64,000 nt of DNA from Clytia hemisphaerica (GCA_902728285.1 CACVBU010001035.1:114735-178734); one strand, 5' to 3'; numbered from the stretch's first letter, positions 32,478 through 43,550 are shown. The notes: generated by a model not told the origin, from the sequence alone. Numbers and translations: made by a program.

Positions 32478-35400
32478 ATGGTACAAGAATTTCAATCACC
32501 AGACTCGGATGACTGTCACGGTTTGGGCTTCATCAAACCTCCAAAGAAAATGCCTTGTTGTGGACCAAAATTATCAAATTGTTGCTTTGTATTAAGCATA
32601 TGGGGAATGATTATGCTGGTAAGTTTTTAATATTGAAAATTTGAAGAAATTATAGGTAAGCATTTTAGCTCAGAAAGTTAGAGAATTTTTTTCATACCAT
32701 CGGCATCAGGATCGCCCCATCAAATTACAAAAACTTACAACTGGTCACAGAAAATTGGCATTTAAAAATTATATTTGCCTGTTGATACAACAAATAAAGG
32801 TTGTTTTTTATTTTGAGAAAAATTAAAAAGATTCCACTGACAGTTAGTCACACTAGGAAATTAAGCTTTCAGAAAAAACAACATCAGTCATCTACAGGAT
32901 GTATTTCAACAACAAGGATGAGAGTTACCTGAATCAAGTTCAAGATTCCAAGACAATCAATTAAAAATTGAAAACCTAAAATGAGACAAAATTACCGATT
33001 GCGAACGTGCAGCAGCCAAATATCAACCAACCAAATTTTGTCATTCAATTCCCGAGACAGCGCTACGATTTTTAAGGCCTTGTTTATACGCTAAAGTAAA
33101 AATAATTTCGCACATGTAAATGGGTCATTGTTTGAGGTCCGGAATACCCTATCCGGCGGTGCGCGGATCTAGGTGGGTTCCGCCTCCCCCGTAGATCTTT
33201 TTCTTGGGAAGTTGATCTTCAAATTACCGTAGAGTCGTCTAATCTCGACATACGTCTTGCAATCTCGACACCGGATCTGTAAAATAATCAAAACAAACCT
33301 TGAATGAAATTCTTGGTATCATTCTTATCGAACAAGTTCATCCATCAAACTAGAAGTTCAGTAAACATTGCAATCCTTTCAATTAAAAAAACAGCCAAAT
33401 TATAAGCAGTTTTACACAACACACGAAACGCATGCAAACTTCCTTGTAACTTTCTCGTGTCCATCATTAAAATTTTACAACTTTATTACGCTTCAAGTCA
33501 CGTGATAAAAATAATTCGCGCGCTTAGCCTGGTTTCCCCTTCCTTATATATAAAAACACACGCTCTAGGCGCTAACAGGCCGCACGCCGTGATTGCCAGT
33601 ATGGCGGTCACATTAAATTCAAAAGGAAACCGGGTTCTTTTTATTATTTTCGGTTCACGGTAAAAATGTCTACTAAATAATTCCTCGCGTGCAAAATGTT
33701 GTGTTGTTGTGATTTGGACATCTTCGTTGAAAGTATGCTAATTAGTTTTTAGCGATTACTACATCGTTAAAGTTTTCTTTTCAAATATAAGTAATAACAC
33801 TTCACATTTCTCATATTATATTAACAATCTGTGACGTGATAGAGAGAGAGTACATTTTAGTGATTGATTGATAACTTTGGTATGTATTTGTTTATGTTTG
33901 ATTTTTTATTTCGAAGACCAGCCTACAGCTATGTCGAGATTGCAAGACGTATGTCGAGATTAGACGACTCTACGGTAGTTTTCAAGGTTGGCTTGGCTCA
34001 AATTTTTTCATCTATGGCTCAAATTTTAGGCAATTTCTCAAAGTTTTTGAAAATGTTAATTTCATTAAAAAGCGCCGGGTTATTTTTTCATGAATCCCTT
34101 TAAAACTTTTGCGGCGCATTTATTTGCTTGAGAGTCAAGTAAACGATTTAGCGCTTTCTCAGCATTAATCTTTGATATGTATTTTGGCGGGACGCTAGTG
34201 TGACTAACTGACTGACCATTCTTTATGTCCTTATATGGCGGTAGAGGGAGCGGCGCTTAAACCTGGCGTCATGAAATGAGCTGAGGAGGCGTTAGAATGG
34301 GGTGTTTCTCTCGTCTTGAAATGCTTTGACCTACGCCAATATCTTACTTTATATCCGCTCCTTACACCAATATGCCAAAAGTAATTACTGCCTCACTCCG
34401 AATATATTCGGCGTACTGTGCACCATTTCTAGCCTGGACCACAACACGTAGAGTGTAAATAGAATATAAAGCTTATTTGAGCAACTTTTACGGGCGGGAA
34501 AATCAAATATCCTAGGGCCAATCTCTGGACCTAGAACTTTTTTCGGCGTAGACCTCAGTTTTAAGGTATGTGTACACCTTTTTTCCGATTTTTTGTCAAA
34601 AAAAATTTTTTCAGTCAAAGTGGAAGAAAAGTTACTGGATTTCATTTTGGTAAAATCGCGATCTTAAAATCTTTTTTTATCCAGAGTTATAACCATCTAA
34701 ATTTCAAAACAAAGTTCGTCTTATGATGGATTATTTACTCAAATAATTGTCTCTTTCGGAAACAACAAAGACAAGAGAGAGAATTCAGCTGATGTTTATT
34801 CTCACCTCTATTGAAGAGTAATATTTTTGACACATTTCACTGATTACTCAAATAAACAGCAATCATCTCGTTAAAAATTTCAAATTGATGTAGAAAAAAA
34901 CGAAATTTTACCACACCATACTACTTTTAATGAAGTTAAAGTCACCCATAGCATTTAGATATCGACTTCATTCTTTTTTTTATGAGATTCCCAAAAGATC
35001 AAACTTAAAAAGTGTCTTAGGATTTTATTTCTAACCGAGTTGTTTTTCCTCAATTTACAGATAACTGAAAAATCACATCTAAATTTACTTTTTTATCGAT
35101 ATTTTTACAAAATTTAGGATTTAAAGAGTTAAAGTCAATTCCAAAAAAAATCCCAAGACACTTTTTTAGTTCAATCTATTGGGAACATAGTATCGAAATT
35201 ATTTTTTCAAAATTCTAAAGCTATGGGTGACTTTAACTTCTTTGAAGTAGGTAAGGTTAAAATTTTTAAGATTTTAATTATATCCCGCCCAGTTTTTTTA
35301 ATTCAGCTGAAACTTTTACCATTAGAAAGAGAATATTATTGGCTTTCAGAAAATATATACTCTTGATATATAAAAATTTGTTGTTCTAAAGATATGATCA

Positions 35401-38400
35401 ATTAAAGAGAATGTGTCAAGGAAGGTGAACATACCTTAACAATTAACAATTCGGTGTGGACTTTGCATCATTTCCACACTGGGTTGTGGTGCTTTTCTCT
35501 TCTGCTCTGCGGGTGAAAAAGCACAGACTTTAACTGGCTAGTACGAAATGCAGGTCCCAGGTTACAGGTTTCAGGGCCCAGGTTACAGGTTTCAGGGCCA
35601 GGGCTTAGGTTTCAGGGCCAGGGTTCAGGTTTCAGGGCCAGGTTTCAGAGCAAGGGTTACTTACTTTTGGTTACTTTTGGTTGTCTTCGAGCTTCATGCT
35701 CTGGCAAGAAACTTTCTGCTTCACACCACAATGCTGCATCCATCAAACCTGAATAAAGGAAGGATGTCGGCAACTAAACAGTTTTCATGTCAAGAATGGA
35801 GTTAGAGTCGGCTCTCCTGCACCCTGTGTAACCATGGATCTGTGGCTCGTCTGGGATCGAACTGAGGTGTCTGTCTAGAGAGTTTTTGAACTTTTCGACT
35901 GTAACATTCTTCATATCTCTAATACTCTTGGGCATTGAATTGAATAACTTAGCACCTTGCACAACAAGCGTGCTATCATGTAGTTTTGAACTATGGGTGC
36001 GAACACACATCCTTCCCAATCTTGGGAGTTCCTTGAATTGAAATTTATTGTTGATGTTTGGAACCAGATTTTCAGCTATTTTCCATGTATACAGGATCCG
36101 ATATCTCTCCCTTCTTCTTTGAAGTGAGTAAAGTTTTAGCTTTTTCAGACAATCCCAATAGTTTTTTGGAGTGCCAGTTATTCTTTTGAGAAATGATTTT
36201 TGGATTTCTTCTAATCTTTGGGTAGAACTGACAGCACTTGGACTCCATAGGACTGAGCAATATTCAATGACTGGAATAACCAATGATTTGTAAAGAGTAA
36301 TCATTAGTTGGGGTAAACGCGAAGAGAAAGTCCGCAGAATCCAGGAAATCAAGTTTTTTGCTTTCTCAATGACTGAATTTATTTGATGTGTAAAGACAGC
36401 ATCATCTGACATTAGTACTCCCAGGTCCTTCACAAATTTCTTCCTTTCAATATTTTCTCCTGAAGGGGATTTGTAGTGAGTTTGGTTTTTTATTTCTTCA
36501 TCTGGACCATAGCGTAGAAGTTCAAACTTTGTGTCATTTAGTTTCATGTTGTTTTCTTCAGTCCAGTCATAGACTTTTTCTAGTTCTTTTTGAAGAATTT
36601 CAACATCCTTTGTGTTTTTGATTGATTTGGTGGCACGTGTATCATCAGCAAATGATTTCAATATACAGTACAGTACTTTTTCATCAATGTCACCAATCAA
36701 TATTAGAAATATAAGAGGTCCCAATACACTGCCTTGAGGGACTCCTGAAATTACTTTCTGGGCTTTGGACTTGACACCATTTACTATTACTGTTTGATAT
36801 CTTTCAGTAAGGAATGATTCAATCCATCTGTGGATTGGTCCGGATATACCCAATTGCTTTAATTTCCCAAGTACAACTGCATGATCGACTTTGTCGAAAG
36901 CTTTTGAGAAATCAAGGTAAACAACATCTGCATTCAAACCCTCATCTAATATGTCAAGAATGAGGTCGTGTTGCTCGAGAAGCTGACTAAGGCAGGATCT
37001 CCCACTTCTGAAACCATGTTGGTTTGGATTGAAAAGGTCATTGTTGTTCATGTGATTTACAATATGATTTCTCAATATTTTCTCGAAAATTTTTATCACA
37101 TGCGAGGTGAGTGCAACAGGTCTGTAGTTGGCAGCCAGAGATCTGCTTCCTCCTTTGTGAATCGGTGTTATGGTGCATTTTTTCAGTTCAGTTGGAACAA
37201 GACCTATTTCTAGGCTTTTCTTCCAGAGTAAACACAGTGGAACGGATAACTCATCTTTGCATTTTTTGAGAAACATAGCTGGAAATCCATCAGGTCCTGC
37301 AGAAGATGATGGAGACAGCTCATTTATTGCTTTAACGATGGAGTCTTCTGTTATGTTAATCTCATCTATCTTGACGTTTGTTTTGTCTTGGTTAGGTTGT
37401 GGTTGTGGTTGCTTTGGTTTACTGAACACTTTAGCATATTGGTCGGCTATTGGGTTCAGGTTTCAGAGCAAGGGTTCAGTTTAAAATTGTCTACATTTTC
37501 AGACCAGAATATTCCGTGGTATATATCAGTCAAGGACACCTTCAAATTAGCCTATCATAGGCTGATTAGCCTATCATAGGCTATTTAGACTATTTTATAT
37601 AGGCTATTTAGCCGAAAATCGATAAAAACCTCGATTTCTGACGAAATATAAATAGTCGCGTCTTCTCTAAGGAATACATGGTTTCTCAGTATTAAGCAGT
37701 ATAGTCCCAACTCTTTATACAAAGTTTTACAGTTTTACTTTGTACCAATGCTGCACACAAGCACTTAAGCCAAAAAGTCCCAGACGAAATCAGTTTGTTG
37801 AAGTTTGTAAAAAAAAAAACATTGAAAGCTTTCAAATTCAGAATGTGAATAGAGCAGTAAAAAATGGAATGTAGTTTTGAATCGGTTGAAGGGGTAGCAT
37901 CTCTAGGATATTTGGTGGAAGGTTTGAAACGTAATCCACAAATCCCATTTTATTGAGCTTTGCTTCAGACAGGATGATGTCTTGTTTGTCATTAGTAACG
38001 ACCCTGGACACCACCGTACATTGCGCGGTTGTGTACGGTGGGGCTGGGTGTAAATGTCCGGTGAAAATTTTTGGTTAGGTTCGAAAACACCGTAAATTTT
38101 TCCACAGTACAATTTTACGGTGGAATTAGATTCATTTCCTGCTTCAAAATTCTTTACGTGTCCATTATCTAAACCTTCCAGATATTGAAAATTTCCCCAA
38201 CCTTTAGAGCTTTAGCGTGTCTGATAAAAATCTCTGCATCTGGGTGCCAGATAAAGTACAATTGTAAGTACTGTACAGTTATTTTCAAATTATTTTTAGG
38301 CGATTATGGGAATTCTGTTTCGAGTTCAATCGGTAGCTTTGATTGAAGACATCCCAAAAGGCGGAACTGAAGAAGAAGGCTTTCAAACAGCTTCCACGTA

Positions 38401-39024
38401 AGACCTGAATTTTTTTCTACTTTAAAAAACAACGTAAAATAGCGTCAGCCTGGGTTTAGGTCCCAGCCAAAAATTACGTCCCCCCTGAGTTTTAAGTCCC
38501 CCCCCAAAGATTTATGAATTTTTTGTTAGCCCCCAGGACTTTTGACCCTAGACACTTTCAAAAAATTGATCCAGTAAGAAAGGGTTTTCCAATGTAAATT
38601 GCGTTCAGTTCTAAGTTTAAGATGAAATATTTTGCACACTTTCTATTAAAATATTGCGCCTTAGGCGAAAATTTTTCCGATTCGTGAGCTTCAATTTGAG
38701 TAATTGAAGCCAACTATTAAGCTGAATTATTTTAGCCCCACTTTAAGTGATGAGATTTTAGCTACCCTCAAGTACAAAGGTCCCCCCAAAAAAGTGGTGT
38801 ACTTCCAGCCCCTCCTTTTTTGGAGGGATGCTATGTTTAACATGCAACGTTTTCAACGGTTTGAAAAAAAATTAACAAGGAAAAACTCTTAATGTTTATC
38901 ATTGAAGATGACTATGTTTTCATTTTACAGTAATTGTTTCATCGCTGCTGGGTTATATGTTGGTGTTTTCATTTTTACGAGTTATCAAAAGTATGCGATC
39001 AGCAGAGGATATTCTCGCTTATAA
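32478..39024 (+). CDS. RNASEK: Ribonuclease kappa (V-ATPase-associated)
   Basis: Three exons, 32478-32618, 38300-38397 and 38931-39024, join in phase to 110 residues. After a 24-residue N-terminal extension, the protein has CCGPKLSNCCFVLSIWGMIM, matching the family's conserved CCGPKL start and first membrane span. It continues AIMGILFRVQSVALIEDIP and ends with NCFIAAGLY and a second hydrophobic span. RNase kappa is a small two-pass membrane protein with reported endoribonuclease activity. It is associated with the Vo part of the V-ATPase and has roles in endocytic uptake. The loop between the spans is shorter than usual, so a short exon may have been missed. The 5.7-kb first intron is packed with transposons. 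A GTAAGG donor-like site lies five bases after the stop. Confidence 0.85.
32841..34210. mobile_element. hAT5-like element (copy 2) with nested insertion
   Basis: The termini CAGTTAGTCACACTAG (32841) and CTAGTGTGACTAACTG (ending 34210) match copy 1 at 15008-15379. The TSD is ACTGA (32836-32840 and 34211-34215). It lies in the opposite orientation to copy 1. It is longer partly because of a 749-bp element inserted at 33227-33975; the remaining extra sequence lies mostly in its left part. Located in RNASEK intron 1. Confidence 0.85.
33227..33975. mobile_element. Nested TA-duplicating element (Tc1/mariner-like TSD)
   Basis: The termini CCGTAGAGTCGTCTAATCTC and their complement are inverted repeats of over 40 bp, almost perfect. 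TA lies at 33225-33226 and 33976-33977. The homologous point of copy 1 near 15.2 kb reads uninterrupted with one TA, which confirms both the target and the duplication. There is no convincing transposase. A run of short ORFs at 33457-33663 is not protein-like. Confidence 0.85.
34932..35240. mobile_element. MITE with 21-bp perfect TIRs
   Basis: GAAGTTAAAGTCACCCATAG at 34932 pairs with CTATGGGTGACTTTAACTTC ending at 35240. Further inside, AAGTGTCTTAGGATTT pairs with AAATCCCAAGACACTT. It is 309 bp, non-coding, and lies in RNASEK intron 1. No clear TSD. Confidence 0.75.
35551..35658. repeat. CAGGTTTCAGGGCCAGGGTT tandem array
   Basis: About five degenerate 20-bp units. The array continues at 37457-37484 and is interrupted by the LINE inserted at 35659-37456. 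Confidence 0.85.
35659..37456 (-). mobile_element. 5'-truncated LINE with 20-bp target duplication
   Basis: CAGGTTTCAGAGCAAGGGTT occurs at 35639-35658 and 37457-37476, an exact 20-bp TSD as made by target-primed reverse transcription. The 3' end (left side) finishes with a short AACCAAAAGT tandem tail instead of poly(A). The right, 5' end is cut inside the coding region. Length is 1.8 kb. The exact TSD and intact ORF indicate a recent insertion into RNASEK intron 1. Confidence 0.9.
35774..37429 (-). CDS. LINE reverse transcriptase (Jockey/CR1-like), 5' truncated
   Basis: An uninterrupted 551-codon frame. Domains in order are NYRPVALTSHVIKIFEK (RT 2a), NQHGFRSGRSC (2b/3), VVYLDFSKAFDKVDH (catalytic Asp block A), GVPQGSVLGPLIFLI (block B), SFADDT (catalytic FADD) and LNDTKFELLRYG followed by KDLGVLM (thumb). 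A conserved C-terminal region with RRERYRILYTWKI closes it. It copies LINE RNA into DNA at the nicked target. The endonuclease is absent because of 5' truncation, so this copy cannot move itself. The frame continues upstream to the truncation point. Confidence 0.9.
   Translation of the reverse strand: MFSKPKQPQPQPNQDKTNVKIDEINITEDSIVKAINELSPSSSAGPDGFPAMFLKKCKDELSVPLCLLWKKSLEIGLVPTELKKCTITPIHKGGSRSLAANYRPVALTSHVIKIFEKILRNHIVNHMNNNDLFNPNQHGFRSGRSCLSQLLEQHDLILDILDEGLNADVVYLDFSKAFDKVDHAVVLGKLKQLGISGPIHRWIESFLTERYQTVIVNGVKSKAQKVISGVPQGSVLGPLIFLILIGDIDEKVLYCILKSFADDTRATKSIKNTKDVEILQKELEKVYDWTEENNMKLNDTKFELLRYGPDEEIKNQTHYKSPSGENIERKKFVKDLGVLMSDDAVFTHQINSVIEKAKNLISWILRTFSSRLPQLMITLYKSLVIPVIEYCSVLWSPSAVSSTQRLEEIQKSFLKRITGTPKNYWDCLKKLKLYSLQRRRERYRILYTWKIAENLVPNINNKFQFKELPRLGRMCVRTHSSKLHDSTLVVQGAKLFNSMPKSIRDMKNVTVEKFKNSLDRHLSSIPDEPQIHGYTGCRRADSNSILDMKTV
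37548..37613. repeat. Palindromic TAGCCTATCATAGGCTA repeats
   Basis: Two direct copies of a perfect 17-bp palindrome are followed by related TATAGGCTATTTAGCC phrases, in RNASEK intron 1. Confidence 0.75.
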
Positions 39025-40343
39025 AAAGGTAAGGTTTTTTTTATCGATTTGTCTTAACCTTTCTATTTCTATTTCTATTTGGTTGAGTTGCAGGGGGCTT
39101 TGAGGCCTATTTTCGCAACTCTATTTCAATGAGCGCCCCGTCAGCACCTTCTGACTACCCAATTCTCCTCACATGGCATGGGTTGACCCGGGCGAAGGTT
39201 TATTCACTTAGGTTTATTGGTTTATTGGTTTCAAATATAGTGATATATTGTACAAACCCCCTGTACATTTAAAAGCTATTTAATCTAGAGTCAAGTTAAT
39301 AAAAATATGATATCAAGCTGGAAATGCCTTAGGCTTAAAGTGGCAAAAAAATAAGAATGATACTATTTCAGGCTTGAAGTGACAAAAAAATAAGAACAGC
39401 CGAGCCTCTCCCAAGATTTATTGGTTTGAGTCTGCATCCCTTTTAAGGAACTCTTACTGTCAACTTACCTAGCTTAGGATGTGAATTCTTTAAAAACGAA
39501 TAGATTTCTATCAAGCATCTTTCTTTATCAAAGAATCGTTAGAGTAGCGTGTCTTAATAAGTAAGCGAAACAGCTCATTTGTTTCAAATCAGCTATCAGA
39601 TTGATGTAGAAAATTCTTTCTTTATTATTTAGGATACTGGACGAATAGAAGACACACATTTTTAGATCAAAATTAAAATATTTTTTTATACTCAATATTG
39701 AAAATGTAGAATCTTATAAATATAACAACTTAACTTTGGAGTCCGTCAATCGTGGACACTTTGTCTCTCCATGACACCCCGATACCGTTTATTAATATTT
39801 GTCCAAATGGCACACACCTTTGTGTTGTCGAAGTTTTTTATCAAATTTTCGTTTTGTTTACTTTATTGGATGTGACAAAATGAGTTTTTGTATTTCACTT
39901 TTTTGAAAGTCAATCTGTTTACTGCCATCATTTAAAGGGTTTATTTTAGTATTCTATTTTTCTTTTATCATTTTGTTTTTCACTTTAAATTATTGTCCCA
40001 TACTTACAACGAAATTACTCGAACTTAAAATTATAAAGTTATTTTTTAATTGAATTTACCAAAACAAAAGAAAATACAATCGATTCAAGGATTTCATTTT
40101 GCTGTTTCTTTGTTTTTCGAAAGGCCTGAGTCGTCAACCAGAATCTTACTTTTTTTATGGCCATGCGTCCCCATGCGCATTACTTTTCCCAAAAAAGGGA
40201 ATTTTCTAGATTCATTGATTCTCTAGGGATAAGAAAAGACAGACTTAAAACCGGGCTACCAATTAACCGGTTAACCATTTGTGAGCTATTTGTTCAACTA
40301 TCCTTAGGCGTGAAGCTATGAATGCCATACTCGGTCGCTTTAG
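39025..40343. other. Intergenic: RNASEK 3' region
   Basis: AATAAA at 39298-39303, 274 bp after the RNASEK stop, is a possible polyadenylation signal. (GGTTTATT)-like repetition lies at 39200-39230. A short direct duplication (AAGTGGCAAAAAAATAAGAA / AAGTGACAAAAAAATAAGAA) lies near 39337 and 39377. No gene was recognised. Confidence 0.45.
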
Positions 40344-40549
40344 GCTCCCTGCGGTGGAAAAAAGGATGGACCTGGATGCGAAGTAGATCTTTTATTGTGG
40401 TTGGTCACATTCTTATCTTTTGTGAGAGTAATTGTGTCGTTGGCCAGTGTTTGGTTTGCAGTCCCTACTCAAACTTATTATATCAAGTAAGAAGCATCGA
40501 TGGTGTACCCACCTGTGTTTCACAAACACAAAAAGTAGATGCGCTGTAA
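40344..40549 (+). pseudogene. Frameshifted paralogue of the secreted Cys-rich gene
   Basis: An acceptor-like CGCTTTAG precedes 40344. One frame gives PGCEVDLL (compare FGCEVELC in the intact gene). A second frame gives CESNCVVGQCLVCSPY, then VPTCVSQ (compare ASNCVVDGCFTC, then VPTCLS). The two similar parts are in different frames, so an indel lies around 40390-40435. No signal-peptide exon was found upstream. AATAAA occurs at about 40668. It is a pseudogene, or a sequencing indel in a real gene. Confidence 0.6.
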
Positions 40550-40964
40550 ACAGTCTGAGGACCTAAACCTAGAACTTAAACCTAAATACCTATGTGCACT
40601 TTGAATAACAATGACTTTTTATTCTTCTTTTACATTGATGACATTCGCAATAATTAAACCTGAGAAAAATAAAAACTGATTCAAGTGATTTTGACTCGTT
40701 AGGAAAAAATATTGCAATTTATTTTTTAAAGAAATAGCTGATATTGATCGAGGGAAAATTGTCTAAGATATCTAAGAAAACTTCATCACTGGTCAAAACC
40801 ATTCGTTAGATCTTGTTAAATTTCGTTAAAGTTTTCCCCTTTACCTTACCTTAACCTTGAGAGCGTTTAGCCTTGTCATTCTATAGAGCCTCTAGAAAAA
40901 ATATGGACTAAAAAACGTCCAAATAGTGCTTTGAAATTATTTTCAGCTGTCAAATAAAAGGGCT

Positions 40965-41092
40965 AAAATCTAACCAACAATCACCTCATTTTAGGGGATA
41001 TTTAGAGGTTACATTTCCAACCCCCGCTTATTAGACCGCTCTTGACCCTGGTGACACAAGAATTTGGCAATCCAAAAATAAAATGAATTGAC
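40965..41092. repeat. Dispersed repeat fragment
   Basis: CCTCATTTTAGGGG, then AGAGGTTACATTTCCAACCC at 40981-41026, is the inverted relative of 24540-24640. TTGACCCTGGTGACACAAGA (from 41043) is repeated at 41469. Confidence 0.55.
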
Positions 41093-41095
41093 CTT

Positions 41096-41206
41096 GTAAC
41101 CGAATGGGTCATGTAATTACCGTGAAGAGCACATGCCAAAAGCATATTCCGATCAAAAGGTTTCTTGGGAATTCGTAAATAGTAAACATGCATACTGATA
41201 CATTCT
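41096..41206. repeat. Local duplication A, copy 1
   Basis: 111 bp matching 42588-42698 in the same orientation with few differences (GTGAAGAGCACATGCCAAAA is shared). The last 45 bases also occur inverted at about 42203-42247. Confidence 0.85.
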
Positions 41207-41232
41207 AAGACATTAATATGGCTATATTAATC

Positions 41233-41463
41233 AATTGTTTTGATATGTTTCGAAAAATTTCCATATCCTATTATAATTATGATATTTGGTCATTTTCTTT
41301 TTTGGAGACAGAAATTCTTCCGTAAACAAGAAACAAAAACGGAATGATAAAAGGTATAATATGGAGACTTTGCAGCCAAGATTGATTTTCATCCAACACA
41401 TTCGCATTGGAAAGATCAATAGTCTTCTAATCTTCTCAAATAAATAAACAGAAATGAAGGGAG
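41233..41463. repeat. Local duplication B, copy 1 (orphan promoter)
   Basis: About 230 bp matching 43297-43522, which is the sequence directly upstream of the Cys-rich gene's ATG at 43551. The match stops before any coding exon, so this is a duplicated promoter/5' UTR without its gene. Confidence 0.85.
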
Positions 41464-41679
41464 CCCCTTTTGACCCTGGTGACACAAGAATTTGGCAAAT
41501 GAATTGACCTTGTAACCGAATGGTACCCTGAGTATCAGAGGTTGAGTTTTCAAAAAATATATTAACCTCTGAAGACAAATAATATAAATTTTATCGCGCA
41601 TGTGTCGATCTAATCACTGTAGAAAAAATCAAAGATGAAGAGCAAATATTACCATATTAATGTCTAGCAGACTGTGGCT

Positions 41680-42198
41680 GCGTTTAGACCAACTGGCATT
41701 TGTAATTTGGCATTTGCTCATGAGGGATTCGATTTTAATAGCTTTTCCATTGTATTTTCTGTCATGGCAATTAAGGAATCGTCTTTTTAGAGTCATTACT
41801 GAAAAGGTAATTCCCTCAAGTTCAACTTTGACAGATCAAACAATGAAAAGCATGGAATTTCTCAAAAACTGCAGTCATTAAGACTGAAACTTTTTGCCGT
41901 AGGGCTAGGCTATGGCAAATTTTGAAAATTTTACTATCTATAGAAAGAACTGAATAAAAAACGTGCAAATACTTTAAAAAATCAAAAAATGCCATTTTTT
42001 CTCTTTGTTTTGGTTCCTTTGTTTGATTTGAAATGCCAGAAAAGGGGATTCCTTTGCTCAAAATGGCATTTCAAATGCCAATGAAATGCCAACACGCTGG
42101 CATCATAAGGCATTTGACAAACCGAACAATTGCACGGAACAATAGAATTCAAAAGAATACTGCAGGCAATTACGAATGTCAGGCTGGTCTAAACGCAG
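41680..42198. mobile_element. MITE with CTGCGTTTAGACCA termini
   Basis: CTGCGTTTAGACCA at 41680 pairs with TGGTCTAAACGCAG ending near 42198. The interior holds several GGCATTT / AAATGCC motifs in both orientations (about 41698, 42060-42110). It has inserted into the duplicated block upstream of the Cys-rich gene. Confidence 0.65.
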
Positions 42199-42587
42199 AC
42201 TGTATCAGTATGCAGTTTACTATTTACGAATTCCCCAGAAACCTCCAAGTGTAATTTAAATGAGTTTATTTCGAAAGAAATCTAATCCCCAAATGCATAA
42301 CAGTAATTACTAAATTTTTGATTATGGAAATATCACTTTAATTGAATCGAAATAATAGACAGACTTTATGTTATGATTCTCTATCACTGACTCTTTTTAC
42401 AAAGCATTGATGACTTTTTGTAAGTTGTGTTTTCAACGACGGGAATAAAAATGTCAACTTTTGAACCTCATCCAAGATCTTGGATGGTCGTCATGGTTAC
42501 TTTTGTCTTCGTTGATTGCGCGCTGAATAGAATCTCGATTCGTCAGCACAGCGTCAATATATATGATTTTGACCTGTGCTATTCACG

Positions 42588-42698
42588 GTAACCGAATTGG
42601 TCATGTTATTACCGTGAAGAGCACATGCCAAAATCATATTCCGATCAAAAGGTTTCTTGGGAATTCGTCAATAGTAAACATGCATACTGATACATTCT
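42588..42698. repeat. Local duplication A, copy 2
   Basis: Direct copy of 41096-41206. It ends three bases before the 8-bp target duplication of the element at 42709. Confidence 0.85.
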
Positions 42699-42708
42699 GA
42701 ATTCAGAT

Positions 42709-43102
42709 CCCGGGGGCCACTCGATTTCGATAAATGGTATGTGCCACGCAAAAACTGCCTTTCAAAATCGCACCCTTACAGTGCAGTTCGAGATGGTTGA
42801 AAAGGTACCCTTTCAGTGCATTTGGTCTTGATTTACCCTATAAGCCTTGCTGCGAAAGAAATTTACGGAAATAATAGTATAAGATTATTTTTAACTTATC
42901 TTCTGCAGTCTGCAGTCAAGCAAGTGTTATCTTTTAATGTTGGCTGAAAAACTAGTTAACAATAATATTGTAAAATTCGACCCTTACAGTGCAATACCAC
43001 AGAAACACACCCTTATAGTGCATTTTGGGATGCTAAAAAAACCTACCCTTAAGCGCGGCACATTACGTAGGCCAGATCATATGAGTGCCACCCCCCCCCG
43101 GG
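42709..43102. mobile_element. hAT-like MITE (copy A), CCCGGGGG termini
   Basis: It begins CCCGGGGGCCACTC and ends GCCACCCCCCCCCGGG. ATTCAGAT lies exactly on each side (42701-42708 and 43103-43110), an 8-bp TSD. Inside are several CCCTTACAGTGCA-type motifs (for example CACCCTTACAGTGCAGT at 42773 and GACCCTTACAGTGCAAT at 42980). The same family lies inverted at 44746-45198. 394 bp, non-coding. Confidence 0.85.
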
Positions 43103-43296
43103 ATTCAGATAGTTTTGCTTGAACTGTTATTATACTGCGCATTTTTTCGCAGCACCTTCTTGGCCAAGTTGTTGACTAGCCGCTACTTAACAACTTCAGA
43201 CGGCGCCGAATTTAATGGCCAACAGTGATAAACAGCGAGCAGCAGCACCGATTACTATCCGCTTTTCCAAAATCTCTGATAATATTACTGATATCA

Positions 43297-43522
43297 AATT
43301 GTTTTGATATGTTTCGAAAAATTTCCATATCCTATTGTAATTATGATATTCGGTCATTTTCTTTTTTGGAGACAGAAATTCTTCCGTAAACAAGAAACAA
43401 AAACGGAATGATAAAAGGTATAAATGGAGACTTTGCAAGCAAGATTTTCATACAACACATTCGCATTGGAAAGATCAACAGTCTTCTAATCTTCTCAAAT
43501 AAATAAACAGAAACAAAGGGAG
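43297..43522 (+). promoter_or_regulatory. Putative promoter/5' UTR of the Cys-rich gene
   Basis: This segment directly precedes the ATG at 43551 and is also present as an orphan at 41233-41463. No TATA box can be placed with certainty. Its duplication is direct evidence that the locus has copied itself. Confidence 0.45.
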
Positions 43523-43550
43523 AAAACCAAACTGCTTCAACAACGACACG

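Noticed and set aside
38931-39029. Alternative open frame through RNASEK exon 3 giving a membrane-like segment followed by RVIKSMRSAEDILAYKK
   Set aside because: The chosen frame (NCFIAAGLY, then VGVFIFTSYQKY) follows the RNase kappa family to its normal end and fits the splice phase. The other frame does not fit the incoming phase.
42452-42593. Short ORF with a hydrophobic stretch (WMVVMVTFVFVDCALN) resembling a transporter first span
   Set aside because: Only 46 codons, stops at once, no continuing exon found. The resemblance is weak.
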